Assembly (NCBI RefSeq): GCF_037200945.1
Contig: NZ_JBBCGP010000001.1
Span: 1,920,501 to 1,984,500, forward strand
Reading direction: 5' to 3'
Origin: Methylovirgula sp.
Lineage (GTDB): Bacteria > Pseudomonadota > Alphaproteobacteria > Rhizobiales > Beijerinckiaceae
DNA length: 64,000 nucleotides
In this document: piece by piece, positions 7,577 through 15,373 of the stretch
How positions within the stretch are numbered: the stretch's first letter is position 1
Layout: the number at the start of each line of letters is the position of its first letter
Translations under genes and position numbers: made by a program
Notes under the pieces: model-generated
What the model was told of the DNA's origin: nothing
What the model saw: only the letters and a program-made list of their open reading frames with translations
Databases searched by the model: none

Positions 7577-8845
7577 ATGTCAGAGCAATTACAGCTTCGG
7601 CGCGGCACCGCCGCACAGGTCGCGGCCTTCACCGGTGCGCAAGGCGAAGTCGTTGTCGATACGACCAACAATCGTCTCGTCCTCCAAGACGGTGAGACGG
7701 CGGGGGGTATTCCGATCGCGAAACTTTCTGAAGCCGGCGATGGAGTATCGGGCGGTAGCGTGAGTTTGACAGCACTCGGGATCGGAACCGCGGCCGATCC
7801 GAATAATCCGCTGAGCGTCGCCGCGAATAATGTGCTCTTCAATCAGTCGACGACCGGACCGAGTCCCGGCAATATTCGCGTCAATCTCAGCAAGGCCGCG
7901 AGCGCTGATACAGCATCTTTCATCTTTCAGGATGCTTTTTCCGAACGTGCCGAGATCGGCCTCTGTGGTGACGACAACTTTCATTTCAAAGTGAGCCCGG
8001 ACGGCACGACATTTATCGACGCCCTGGACATCAATTCCGTGACAGGAATCGTATCCGCGTCGATTGGCTTCGCAGGCTCGCCAGACCCCACTTATCTACG
8101 CGGCTATCTCGCTGGGCTCACGCTCTCGAACAATTCCAACACCAGCTTCAACGTCTCGGATGGCGTCGCCAATGCGGACGACAACAGCCTCCTGATGAAG
8201 ACGTTCGGTTTCACCAAGACAACCGGAGCCTGGGCGGTCGGAAACAACAATGGCGTTCTCGACACGGGCGCTATCGCGGCATCAAAATGGTATCACGTCT
8301 ATCTGATCGAGCGGACGGATACCGGCGTTATCGATGCACTTTTGTCGCTCTCGGCAAATGCGCCGACGATGCCGGCGAATTATACCAAAAAGCGACGCGC
8401 CGGTTCTATCAGATCAGACGCGTCTTCGAATATTCTCGCGTTCTCACAAAATGGCGATGAGTTCCTTTGGAGCGTCCCTATCAATGAGTGGAACGGCACG
8501 ACGATTCCGACCACGCCGACCTTGTTTACTCTTGCTGGTTCACCGGTCGGCGTAAAGGTAAACGCCATGCTGCGCATTGCCGTCGAAGGGGCACCGAACG
8601 GCGCGGTCAATGTGATCTTTCAATCTCCCGATGAAGCAAGCGCTATCGCTAACACGCCAGTTGGAAACAACGACGCATTGGGAGAGGTGATTCCGAGTAG
8701 CGGCAGCGATCAGATATTTATGCCGATTGTGATAAGCCGCCGCACGAACATTTCTGCGCAATTACGATGGTCTTCGTTTAACGACGGCAACGTCTGTTAT
8801 GGCGTCACATATGGCTGGATCGATACACGCGGTCGATTCAATTAA
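7577..8845 (+). CDS. Phage tail fibre with Mtd-type N-terminal domain
   Basis: 422 residues. The first ~45 (QLQLRRGTAAQVAAFTG, GEVVVDTTNNRLVLQDG) match the N-terminal domain of the major tropism determinant family, which attaches receptor-binding fibres to the virion. The remainder is low in charged residues, rich in Gly, Asn, Thr and Ser, and beta-strand-like, as expected of a receptor-binding trimer. The tip cannot be assigned. It follows the tail hub by 17 bases and is intact, so hub and fibre form the best-preserved part of the remnant. Confidence 0.7.
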   Translation: MSEQLQLRRGTAAQVAAFTGAQGEVVVDTTNNRLVLQDGETAGGIPIAKLSEAGDGVSGGSVSLTALGIGTAADPNNPLSVAANNVLFNQSTTGPSPGNIRVNLSKAASADTASFIFQDAFSERAEIGLCGDDNFHFKVSPDGTTFIDALDINSVTGIVSASIGFAGSPDPTYLRGYLAGLTLSNNSNTSFNVSDGVANADDNSLLMKTFGFTKTTGAWAVGNNNGVLDTGAIAASKWYHVYLIERTDTGVIDALLSLSANAPTMPANYTKKRRAGSIRSDASSNILAFSQNGDEFLWSVPINEWNGTTIPTTPTLFTLAGSPVGVKVNAMLRIAVEGAPNGAVNVIFQSPDEASAIANTPVGNNDALGEVIPSSGSDQIFMPIVISRRTNISAQLRWSSFNDGNVCYGVTYGWIDTRGRFN

Positions 8846-8951
8846 CGACCCCACAGAATCTTAGGTGCGGATACTACGCGCCGCCTGCGATCCCGGCATC
8901 GCCCTTATGACTTTTCGCGGCATCTAACCGCCTCTCAGCCAAAGGTGAACA

Positions 8952-9519
8952 ATGATCCAGTTGCATTTCCGCGGCGTGTTCGCGCGCGCCGCGATTGCCG
9001 CGTTTTGTCTTTTCCTGATCCAAGCCTCGGCGGCGCAAGCTGCCGGGGGGCGGCATATTTGGGAGCGCGTGCCCGCCTCGTATCGCGCCGAGCTCGATCC
9101 TTTTGCAAGTTGGCGTCCGCAAGTCTTTAACGCTCCGCGCGTAAGGCTCCCCCCAATTGCGCGTGGCGCCGTCGCCGCGATCGTTACAGCGAAGGCCGAA
9201 GCGCTCGACGTTCCCGCGCGGCTTGCCCTTGCGGGTGGCGCGTTTCGAATCCGGCCTGCGGATGTCGATGCACGGCGCGGCAGGTGAGCGTGGCGCAATG
9301 CAGGTTTTGCCGCGGACAGCGCGTCAGGTCGGAATCGTCGGCAATCTCTACGGCCAAGCGGGGATCGAAGCCGGCGTCCGTTATCTCAAGCTCGCGATGA
9401 CGATGCACCGCCAGGCCGGCTGGTGCGCCGTTGCCAGCGCATATAATAGCGGCATTTGGCGACATTCCCATTGCTCAGCCTACGGCCGTGCGGTGACGGC
9501 CCTGGCGGCGCTGCGATGA
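8952..9519 (+). pseudogene. Lytic transglycosylase (SLT), frameshifted
   Basis: Starts at ATG 8952 behind AAAGGTGAAC with a signal peptide (IAAFCLFLIQASAAQAA). Frame 0 runs to VTAKAEALDVPARLALA, after which the family continuation (VARFESGLRMS, GAMQVLPRTARQVGI, ASAYNSG) is found only in the +1 frame. An extra G in the GGG at 9233-9235 explains the switch exactly. The lost part carries the catalytic Glu (codon 9247-9249, in FESG) and the AYNSG substrate motif. Without ribosomal slippage only a short exported stub is made. The intact gene would have cleaved peptidoglycan in the lysis set. Its stop overlaps the amidase ATG (ATGA). Confidence 0.75.
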
Positions 9520-10097
9520 CGTTTCTCGCCGAGCCCAAGGCATACACCCCGGCCGAATTCGCGACTTTTGTTGACGCGCTGGCGTGGCACGGATGGCGCC
9601 CGAGCTTCATCACTTTGCACAATACCGGCGTGCCGAGCCTCGCCACGTGGATGGATCCGGCCCATTCGGCCCAGCAGCGAATTGTGTCGCAAAAGCACTA
9701 TGAGCGCGACATTTTACACTGGCACTCGGGGGTCCATTTGTTTGTGGCACAGGATTTGATTTGGAATCTCTGTGATCTGACGCAGGTCGGTGTCTCTGTC
9801 TCGTGCTGGAATCATCTGACGCTCGGGATTGAGATGGTCGGGGATTATGCGGCGGAAAGTTTTGAGAGCGGGCCGGGCGCGCAAGTCCGCGATAATGCGG
9901 TAGCCGCCCTCGCAGTTTTACATCGCAAGCTTGGATTGCGGCCGGATGGCTTCAGGCTTGGCGTACGCGGATTGCATTTTCACAAAGAATGCGGCCGCGA
10001 TCATCATGATTGTCCGGGGAGGAATGTGGTCAAGGCCGACGTCGTCGCACGCGTTCTCGCGCAAATGGCTGCAATGGAAAAAGCAGTCACTTCGTGA
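9516..10097 (+). CDS. Phage N-acetylmuramoyl-L-alanine amidase (endolysin)
   Basis: 193 residues from ATG 9516, chosen because it overlaps the transglycosylase stop in the usual ATGA coupling and because sequence further upstream belongs to that gene. It is of the amidase-2 / PGRP type. His35 in FITLHNTG is the first zinc ligand, and HFHKECGRDHHDCPGR near the C-terminus supplies the second His and the Asp/Cys ligand region. No signal peptide, as in endolysins released through a holin. It cuts the bond between N-acetylmuramate and L-Ala of the peptide stem. The reading frame is intact although the gene before it is broken. Confidence 0.85.
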   Translation: MTFLAEPKAYTPAEFATFVDALAWHGWRPSFITLHNTGVPSLATWMDPAHSAQQRIVSQKHYERDILHWHSGVHLFVAQDLIWNLCDLTQVGVSVSCWNHLTLGIEMVGDYAAESFESGPGAQVRDNAVAALAVLHRKLGLRPDGFRLGVRGLHFHKECGRDHHDCPGRNVVKADVVARVLAQMAAMEKAVTS

Positions 10098-10131
10098 GAG
10101 CGCACGGACCAGTTCATCAACGGAGCTAACA

Positions 10132-10407
10132 ATGAAAAAAGCAACCGCGATCGCCATCCTGTCTTTGGGGCTGTCACCGCTCGCTGCGGAGGCTGCGAAC
10201 TTCACGTGCCATGGCGCAGGACAATGCGTTTGTACGCAGACGATGAGCGCGAAATCCATGATCGGATATAACGCCACATCTGATCAGGAAAGCGTCAACG
10301 TCAACATTACCTGCATCAATATGACCACGATGGCTGTCGCCTATTATACGGTGCGCAAAGAAGATGGTCTCGGCGGTCAATATAACGGCATGATGCCTGA
10401 CCACTGA
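10132..10407 (+). CDS. Small secreted cysteine-containing protein
   Basis: 91 residues from ATG 10132, preceded by a GGAG eight bases upstream (cGGAGctaaca). Signal peptide MKKATAIAILSLGLSPLAAEA, then a ~70-residue mature chain with four cysteines (FTCHGAGQCVCTQ, NITCINM), which could form two disulfides in the periplasm or outside the cell. No family is recognised. It follows the endolysin by 34 bases, so it may be a late phage gene or a host gene captured in the remnant. Confidence 0.6.
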   Translation: MKKATAIAILSLGLSPLAAEAANFTCHGAGQCVCTQTMSAKSMIGYNATSDQESVNVNITCINMTTMAVAYYTVRKEDGLGGQYNGMMPDH

Positions 10408-10410
10408 CGC

Positions 10411-10644
10411 TTATTGGTCAGACGGCGCGCTCGGCTCCAACAGCGAAGGGATATATTCGCCTTCGCTGTTGATATAGGCGTCCACTCTTTGCGTTGTGTC
10501 CGGGCGGTCTGTCTCGTGTGAAAATGTCTGCACTGGTTCGCGCGGGTGCGTATGGCGCATATGCCTATGATGCGCCTGCGCGGCCGGCGCACCTATGATC
10601 GACATCGCCAGAATCATTGCGCCGCTGCATGTCTTGACCTTCAT
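10411..10644 (-). CDS. Small secreted His-rich protein
   Basis: 77 residues on the minus strand. The start at 10644 is supported by AAAAGGAGGCCAAC directly before ATG. Signal peptide (SGAMILAMSIIGAPAAQAH), then HHRHMRHTHPR and an acidic C-terminal half (HETDRPDTTQ, INSEGEYIPSLLEP). It converges on the preceding small secreted gene with only three bases between the stops. Function unknown; the histidine cluster could bind metal but nothing else supports that. Confidence 0.6.
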   Translation of the reverse strand: MKVKTCSGAMILAMSIIGAPAAQAHHRHMRHTHPREPVQTFSHETDRPDTTQRVDAYINSEGEYIPSLLEPSAPSDQ

Positions 10645-10729
10645 GTTGGCCTCCTTTTGAGGCGCAACTTGCCCGGCAAGCGCGGGCAATTCATTTAAAA
10701 CAACGTTTATCCGCCTAAAACATCATTTA

Positions 10730-10743
10730 GACGCCGAGGCGTC
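10730..10743. promoter_or_regulatory. Inverted repeat GACGCC-GA-GGCGTC in a divergent intergenic region
   Basis: A perfect 6-bp inverted repeat with a 2-base spacer lies between the minus-strand secreted gene (start 10644) and the holin-like gene (start 10786). Symmetry and position suggest an operator. Its regulator is unknown and no clear promoter elements accompany it. Confidence 0.3.
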
Positions 10744-10785
10744 ATCGCGCCGTGCGGTTCACGGCAAATCCAAAAGGATATCTTC

Positions 10786-11019
10786 ATGCGCATGCGCATT
10801 TTTTGCGTGGCGGCGATGACGCTTGCCGCGTCGTCGGCCTATGCTACGGGTAGTACGATCGTCGATCTGCCGTGGGGCGCGTTTTGTAACGAAGTCCTCA
10901 CGGCGCTTCAGCCCGCCGCGATTTCGCTCGCCGGCCTCGCACTGACATGGCTGGTCGCGAAGCTCGGTCCGGACATCGCACGCGCGTTGCACGCGGCGCA
11001 TATTGATGGCGCATATTGA
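10786..11019 (+). CDS. Small membrane protein, possible holin
   Basis: 77 residues with AAGGA eight bases before ATG 10786. An N-terminal hydrophobic stretch ending SSAYA looks like a signal or first membrane segment. A second segment, AAISLAGLALTWLVAKLG, spans about residues 44-61, and the C-terminus (ARALHAAH) is short and basic. Size, two hydrophobic segments and position between the endolysin and other tiny late genes fit a holin, but holins have no diagnostic motif. It overlaps the next gene by 14 bases. Confidence 0.5.
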   Translation: MRMRIFCVAAMTLAASSAYATGSTIVDLPWGAFCNEVLTALQPAAISLAGLALTWLVAKLGPDIARALHAAHIDGAY

Positions 11020-11299
11020 TCAGGTGATGACGCGCGCCGTTGATGCCAGCTTTGCACTCGTCGAGGGCGCGGAAAAAGGCAAAGTCCTCGAAATCCCTGT
11101 CGCGAACGAAGTGCTGCGCCGCGCTGCGCAATATCTCATCGCCCAGGCGCCGGGTCTCTTCAAAGAGCTTGGCGACAATCTCGGCCAGATGCTTGTCGCG
11201 CGTCTCTCGGCCTCGGGAGCACTGCCGCCGCAAGCGAGCGCTGCAAATCTCGATCTTGCACCCGCCACGCGGATAAAGCCAGAAAGGACTGCCGGATGA
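11006..11299 (+). CDS. Small phage-associated protein of unknown function
   Basis: 97 residues from ATG 11006; a TTG at 11003 is an alternative. Soluble and mostly helical: ALVEGAEKGKVLEIPVANEVLRRAAQYL then LFKELGDNLGQMLVARL. No family recognised. The start lies inside the holin-like gene and the stop overlaps the ATG of the next gene (ATGA), so the three are translationally coupled. Confidence 0.5.
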   Translation: MAHIDQVMTRAVDASFALVEGAEKGKVLEIPVANEVLRRAAQYLIAQAPGLFKELGDNLGQMLVARLSASGALPPQASAANLDLAPATRIKPERTAG

Positions 11300-11600
11300 C
11301 CAGCGACCTTTCGTCTCTCGCGACGGATGTCCAGAAGGTCGCGACCGCGCTGAAATACGCTTCGCAAATCAACTTCAGCAAAGCCGCGCGGGCCTTCGAG
11401 TCCGCCAATCTCGCCGGCAAATCGAAACGCTCGACGATATTCTGCGCGTGATCGGCGTCTTTGTACCGCCGGTCGCAATTGCCGCGAACGATCTTGCTGC
11501 AGCATTGGGCGGCTTCGAATTGCTTATGCAGTTCTCGAACGGGAAAATTCCGCAAGTCACGCTCGATCTCGAACAGACGATCCAGGATCGCTTCAAATAA
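11296..11600 (+). pseudogene. Small phage-associated gene split by a frameshift
   Basis: From ATG 11296 the frame gives TSDLSSLATDVQKVATALKY and onward, then meets TGA at 11449-11451 after only 51 residues. Another frame without a usable start continues with protein-like sequence (ETLDDILRVIGVFVPPVAI, ALGGFELLMQF, VTLDLEQTIQDRFK) to TAA 11600. The halves together would make a ~100-residue protein. The break lies between about 11380 and 11430; the exact base cannot be fixed without a homologue. Function unknown. Confidence 0.5.
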
Positions 11601-11619
11601 GCATCTCGAAAGGACGAAG

Positions 11620-11748
11620 ATGAAATACGCAATTTACGCGGGTATGCTGGTGCTGGCTTTTTGTTTGGCCGGCTGCGCCGACTTTGACGAGACGGTGAAC
11701 AAGGCCGTCTCATGTCCCGGTCCGCCCGGGGCAGGGGCTTTTTTTTGA
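11620..11748 (+). CDS. Very small lipoprotein (possible Rz1-like)
   Basis: 42 residues with AAAGGA ahead of ATG 11620. MKYAIYAGMLVLAFCLAGC is a lipoprotein signal peptide with lipobox LAGC, so the mature chain begins at Cys19 and is only 24 residues long, ending in a Pro/Gly-rich tail (CPGPPGAG). Tiny proline-containing outer-membrane lipoproteins after holin and endolysin genes are typical of Rz1-type spanin subunits, but no inner-membrane partner is evident. Entericidin-like toxins are another possibility. The 3' end overlaps the proposed terminator. Confidence 0.5.
   Translation: MKYAIYAGMLVLAFCLAGCADFDETVNKAVSCPGPPGAGAFF
11714..11746 (+). terminator. Candidate Rho-independent terminator closing the phage remnant
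   Basis: GTCCC (11714-11718) can pair with GGGGC (11734-11738, one G-U pair), with an inner CCCGG/CCGGG alternative hairpin, followed at once by eight Ts (11739-11746). It overlaps the last codons of the small lipoprotein gene and separates the phage-like genes from the chromosomal genes that follow. Confidence 0.5.
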
Positions 11749-11836
11749 TTCCGGCCTCCTAGGCCAATCCGCTTGCAGTGCCCGAGAGTTTCGCATTAGA
11801 GCAAAGCGATTGGCGTCAGCAAGACGGGTGAACAGG

Positions 11837-12316
11837 ATGGCCTCGATTTACGATTTTTCGGCCAAGACATTGGACGGCAACGAGAAATCGCTTGCCGATT
11901 TCCGCGGGCAGGTGGTGCTCGTCGTCAATACCGCGAGCAAATGCGGGTTCACGCCGCAATATGAGGGGCTTGAGACCCTATATAAGGATTTGCACACTAG
12001 GGGCTTCGAGATTCTGGGCTTTCCGTGCAACCAATTCGGTGGCCAGGAACCGGGCAACGAGCAGGACATCGGCCAGTTCTGCACGCTGAATTACGGCGTG
12101 ACTTTCCCGATGTTCGCGAAAATCGACGTCAATGGCAGCGACGCCCATCCGCTCTATAAATTCCTCAAGGAGGCGAAAAAGGGCATTGCCGGCACGGCGG
12201 CGATCAAGTGGAACTTCACCAAATTCCTGGTCGACAGGGAAGGCAATGTGGTCGAGCGGTTCGCCCCCAATGTCAAGCCGGCCGAGATCGAACCCGAAGT
12301 GACGCGCCTCCTCTAG
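11837..12316 (+). CDS. Glutathione peroxidase (Cys type)
   Basis: 159 residues from ATG 11837, preceded by a weak AGG; the family N-terminus begins at this Met. It reduces hydrogen peroxide or lipid hydroperoxides using glutathione or thioredoxin. The active-site tetrad is complete with Cys in place of selenocysteine: Cys36 in NTASKCGFT, Gln70 in FPCNQFGGQEPG, Trp125 and Asn126 in KWNFTKFLV. Cys82 in FCTLNYGV is the position used as resolving Cys in thioredoxin-dependent members. No signal peptide, so cytoplasmic. It stands alone as the first ordinary chromosomal gene after the phage remnant. Confidence 0.92.
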   Translation: MASIYDFSAKTLDGNEKSLADFRGQVVLVVNTASKCGFTPQYEGLETLYKDLHTRGFEILGFPCNQFGGQEPGNEQDIGQFCTLNYGVTFPMFAKIDVNGSDAHPLYKFLKEAKKGIAGTAAIKWNFTKFLVDREGNVVERFAPNVKPAEIEPEVTRLL

Positions 12317-12384
12317 GAACGCGCGCGATTGCCATGCGGCCTTCGCATAGCTAACAGAGAATTCCCGTCGAAAGGACCAGATCA

Positions 12385-13686
12385 ATGCCGCAACGGCTCG
12401 ACACGCGCAGCCCCGATTTCGGGACGGCCTTTGCCGCCTTGCTGGCGTCGAAGCGCGAGTCGGCGGTCGATGTCGATCAGGCCGTTCAGAAAATCATCGC
12501 CGATGTCGTTGCCGATGGCGACAAGGCGCTTATCGCCTATTCGAAAAAGTTCGACCGCGTCGACCTCGCCGAGGTCGGGCTCGAGGTCTCCGCCGAAGAG
12601 ATTGCAGCAGCCGAACAGGCCGCCGCCCCCGAGGCGCTGGCTGCCCTGAGGCTGGCGCACGAGCGAATCATTTCGTTTCACGAGCGCCAGCGTCCCAGCG
12701 ACGTCATTTTCACCGATCCGCTTGGCGTCGAACTCGGCTGGCGGTGGAGTGCAATTGAGGCTGTTGGGCTTTACGTCCCGGGCGGAACAGCCAGCTATCC
12801 GTCCTCTGTCCTGATGAATGCCGTGCCGGCGAAAGTCGCCGGTGTCGCGCGGCTGGTTATGGTCGTGCCGGCACCAGATGGCCTGATCGCGCCGCTGGTG
12901 CTTGCTGCCGCCAAGCTCGCCGGTGTCGATGAAATTTACCGCGTCGGCGGCGCGCAGGCGATCGCCGCGCTGGCGCACGGCACGCAAACCATTGCGCCCG
13001 TCGCAAAGATCGTCGGACCCGGAAACGCCTATGTCGCCGCCGCCAAGCGCCGTGTCTTCGGCACCGTCGGCATCGACATGATTGCCGGACCATCGGAGGT
13101 GCTCGTCATCGCCGACGACAGCGCCAATGCGGATTGGATCGCCGCCGATCTCCTGGCCCAGGCGGAGCATGACACCGCCGCGCAATCGATTCTGATCACC
13201 GACAGTGCGGCTCTTGCAAACGCCGTCGCGGCGGCGGTCGAGCGCCAGCTTGCGAGCCTGCCGCGCGTCGCGATCGCTTCAGCGAGTTGGCGCGACCACG
13301 GCGCGATCATCGAAGTCGCCGAGCTCAGCGAAGCCCTGCCGTTGGCGAACCGCCTCGCGCCGGAACATCTCGAAATCATCACACGCGACGCGGATGTGCT
13401 CGCCAGTCATGTGAAGAATGCCGGCGCGATCTTCATCGGCGCCCATACGCCGGAAGCGATCGGCGATTATGTCGGCGGCTCGAACCATGTGTTGCCGACG
13501 GCGCGTTCGGCGCGTTTTTCGTCCGGCCTCGGCGTGCTCGATTTCATGAAGCGTACGTCGATTCTGAAATGTTCGCCCGAAAGCCTCGCTGCGCTCGGTC
13601 CGGCGGCGATTGCGCTGGGCAAGGCCGAAGGCCTCGACGCCCATGCGCGCTCTGTCGCCTTTCGGCTTGGCCTGACGAACTCATGA
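12385..13686 (+). CDS. hisD: Histidinol dehydrogenase
   Basis: 433 residues. It oxidises L-histidinol to L-histidine in two NAD-dependent steps, the last reactions of histidine biosynthesis, with one zinc per subunit. Numbering is offset by +1 from the E. coli enzyme: zinc ligands Gln259, His262 (AQAEHD), Asp361 (GDYVGGSNH) and His420 (DAHARS), catalytic Glu327-His328 (APEHLE). The glycine-rich VPGGTASYPSSVLMN block is present. Length is normal. The TGA overlaps the ATG of the UPF0262 gene, and the phosphatase follows, an arrangement conserved in rhizobial genomes. Confidence 0.97.
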   Translation: MPQRLDTRSPDFGTAFAALLASKRESAVDVDQAVQKIIADVVADGDKALIAYSKKFDRVDLAEVGLEVSAEEIAAAEQAAAPEALAALRLAHERIISFHERQRPSDVIFTDPLGVELGWRWSAIEAVGLYVPGGTASYPSSVLMNAVPAKVAGVARLVMVVPAPDGLIAPLVLAAAKLAGVDEIYRVGGAQAIAALAHGTQTIAPVAKIVGPGNAYVAAAKRRVFGTVGIDMIAGPSEVLVIADDSANADWIAADLLAQAEHDTAAQSILITDSAALANAVAAAVERQLASLPRVAIASASWRDHGAIIEVAELSEALPLANRLAPEHLEIITRDADVLASHVKNAGAIFIGAHTPEAIGDYVGGSNHVLPTARSARFSSGLGVLDFMKRTSILKCSPESLAALGPAAIALGKAEGLDAHARSVAFRLGLTNS

Positions 13687-14168
13687 GCGCGAAGGAGCCC
13701 CGGCGAAATCGTCTCTTGTCGGTGACGCTCGACGAGACTTCGATTGGCCGCGGCACATCCGATCAGGAGCACGAACGCCAGATCGCGATCTACGATCTCG
13801 TCGAAGAAAACGACTTCGGCCTGCCGGATCGTGACGATGGCCCGTATGCGCTGAAAATATCGCTACACGATGCCAAACTCGCCCTCGAAATTTCCAGCGA
13901 ATCGGGCGAGGTCCTCGCTGCTCATATTTTGTCGCTGACGCCATTCCGCAGCCTGCTGAAGGATTATTTTCTGATCTGCGAGAGCTATTACGATGCCATT
14001 CGCACGGCGACGCGGGCGCAGATCGAGGCCATCGACATGGGGCGGCGCGGACTTCACGACGAAGCGGCGACGCTGTTGCAGGAACGACTCAAAGGCAAGA
14101 TTGTCTGCGATCTCGATACCGCGCGGCGCATCTTCACGCTGGTCACGGCTCTGCACTGGAAGGGTTAA
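13683..14168 (+). CDS. UPF0262 family protein
   Basis: 161 residues, start ATG 13683 overlapping the hisD stop (ATGA). The family is largely confined to alphaproteobacteria and has no known function. Recognisable blocks are RLLSVTLDE near the N-terminus, ERQIAIYDLVEEN, GPYALKISLHDAKLALEI, SLTPFRSLLKDYFLICESYYDAI, and GRRGLHDEAATLLQERL with a C-terminal DLDTARRIFTLV. No signal or membrane segment. Its coupling to hisD and the phosphatase is the only clue to its role. Confidence 0.85.
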   Translation: MSAKEPRRNRLLSVTLDETSIGRGTSDQEHERQIAIYDLVEENDFGLPDRDDGPYALKISLHDAKLALEISSESGEVLAAHILSLTPFRSLLKDYFLICESYYDAIRTATRAQIEAIDMGRRGLHDEAATLLQERLKGKIVCDLDTARRIFTLVTALHWKG

Positions 14169-14179
14169 ACGGTTCCGTC

Positions 14180-14641
14180 GTGTCCCCAGTCGATGCACCG
14201 CAAAAACCCGCGTGGCGACCGCAATCCATCCTCTTCGTCTGTTCGGAAAACAGCGTCCGTTCGCCCATGGCCGAAGCATTGGCGCGTAAGATTTCCGGCA
14301 ACAAGATCTATGTTGCTTCGGTCGGCTTGCGGCGGGGACGGATCGATGATTTTGCGGCGACGGTCTTACGCGAAATCGGGATCGAAGGTGGCATACGGGC
14401 ACCGCGCGCGCTGGAAGACTTCGAGGACGAGGCTTTCGATCTCGTCGTCAGCCTGACGCCGGAAGCGCGCGATCGTATCGCGGAGTTCGCCCGCGGCGCC
14501 CCGACGACACTTGTCTACTGGCCGACTCCCGATCCAACGGTCGTAGAGGGTTCGCGGGAGAATGTCCTGGACGCTTACCGAGGCGTGCGGGACGGGCTCG
14601 TCCGGCGCATTCGAGACTTGGTCGGAACCGAAACTGCCTGA
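14180..14641 (+). CDS. Low-molecular-weight phosphotyrosine phosphatase-like protein
   Basis: 153 residues from GTG 14180. The P-loop CSENSVRS gives Cys21 and Arg27 (C-x5-R) followed by PMAEAL, and the general-acid Asp region is WPTPDPT near residue 115. The fold is shared by tyrosine phosphatases and arsenate reductases; without arsenic genes nearby a phosphatase role is likelier. It belongs to the hisD-UPF0262 transcription unit, 11 bases after UPF0262. In related genomes infA and maf usually follow, but here the unit ends and a secreted protein comes next. Confidence 0.85.
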   Translation: MSPVDAPQKPAWRPQSILFVCSENSVRSPMAEALARKISGNKIYVASVGLRRGRIDDFAATVLREIGIEGGIRAPRALEDFEDEAFDLVVSLTPEARDRIAEFARGAPTTLVYWPTPDPTVVEGSRENVLDAYRGVRDGLVRRIRDLVGTETA

Positions 14642-14855
14642 GAGCGCTTTACGCGGATCATCGAATTGCGGCCGAAACTGGCGGGCGTTCGGTTAGCAAT
14701 CTTGCGGTTGTCGCCGGCTGGGCTAAACTCGCGCGTTTTTTCGCAAGGGTCATAATCTCCCTCTGTCGTCGGATTGCAAAGGCGGCGCGCGAGAATATCT
14801 GTAGCTTGCGCCTCGGCGGAGCACCGCACGGCGGATCATATATGGAGGGATTTTC

Positions 14856-15353
14856 ATGCCGGTGAAGTTGAGCAAACGCGTTCCGCTGGCCGTGGCGCTA
14901 TTCGCGGCCGCCGCGTTTCAATACGGCGAGGCCCATGCGGACACCGCTCTGCGGTCGCTTGCCGGTTATTGGGCAGGCAGCGGCACGATCTCGATGAAGA
15001 GTGGCACGCGGGAGCGGATTCGGTGTCGTGGATCTTACGCGGTTTCGGGCGATGCGGATGCTTTGAACCAGAGCCTCGTCTGCGCGAGCGACAGCTATAA
15101 GTTCAACGTGGAGAGCAATGTTTCGGAAACGGCAGGTGGCGTTCTGAGAGGTTCGTGGGCCGAGACGACGCGTAACGCCACGGGGCAGCTTGTCGGCCGA
15201 GTCGGCGGCTCACATATCATCGCCAATGTGCAGGGTGTCGGTTTCACCGCCACGATCTCGATCATCACACGCGGGCGTTCGCAATCCGTCTCAATCGCCC
15301 CGAGCGGCGGTACGGACGTTGTCGGCGTCAACGTAAGCATGCACCGGGAATAA
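14856..15353 (+). CDS. Secreted hypothetical protein
   Basis: 165 residues; GGAGGG upstream of ATG 14856. Signal peptide PLAVALFAAAAFQYGEAHA, cleaved near HADT. The mature protein begins LRSLAGYWAGSGTISMKSG and continues with short beta strands, two Cys (RIRCRGSY, LVCASDSYKF) likely to form a disulfide, and GVLRGSWAETTRNATGQLVG. This lipocalin-like layout occurs in many small rhizobial periplasmic proteins of unknown function. It converges on the MMPL gene. Confidence 0.7.
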   Translation: MPVKLSKRVPLAVALFAAAAFQYGEAHADTALRSLAGYWAGSGTISMKSGTRERIRCRGSYAVSGDADALNQSLVCASDSYKFNVESNVSETAGGVLRGSWAETTRNATGQLVGRVGGSHIIANVQGVGFTATISIITRGRSQSVSIAPSGGTDVVGVNVSMHRE

Positions 15354-15373
15354 ACACGCGCCGCTAGGACGGT

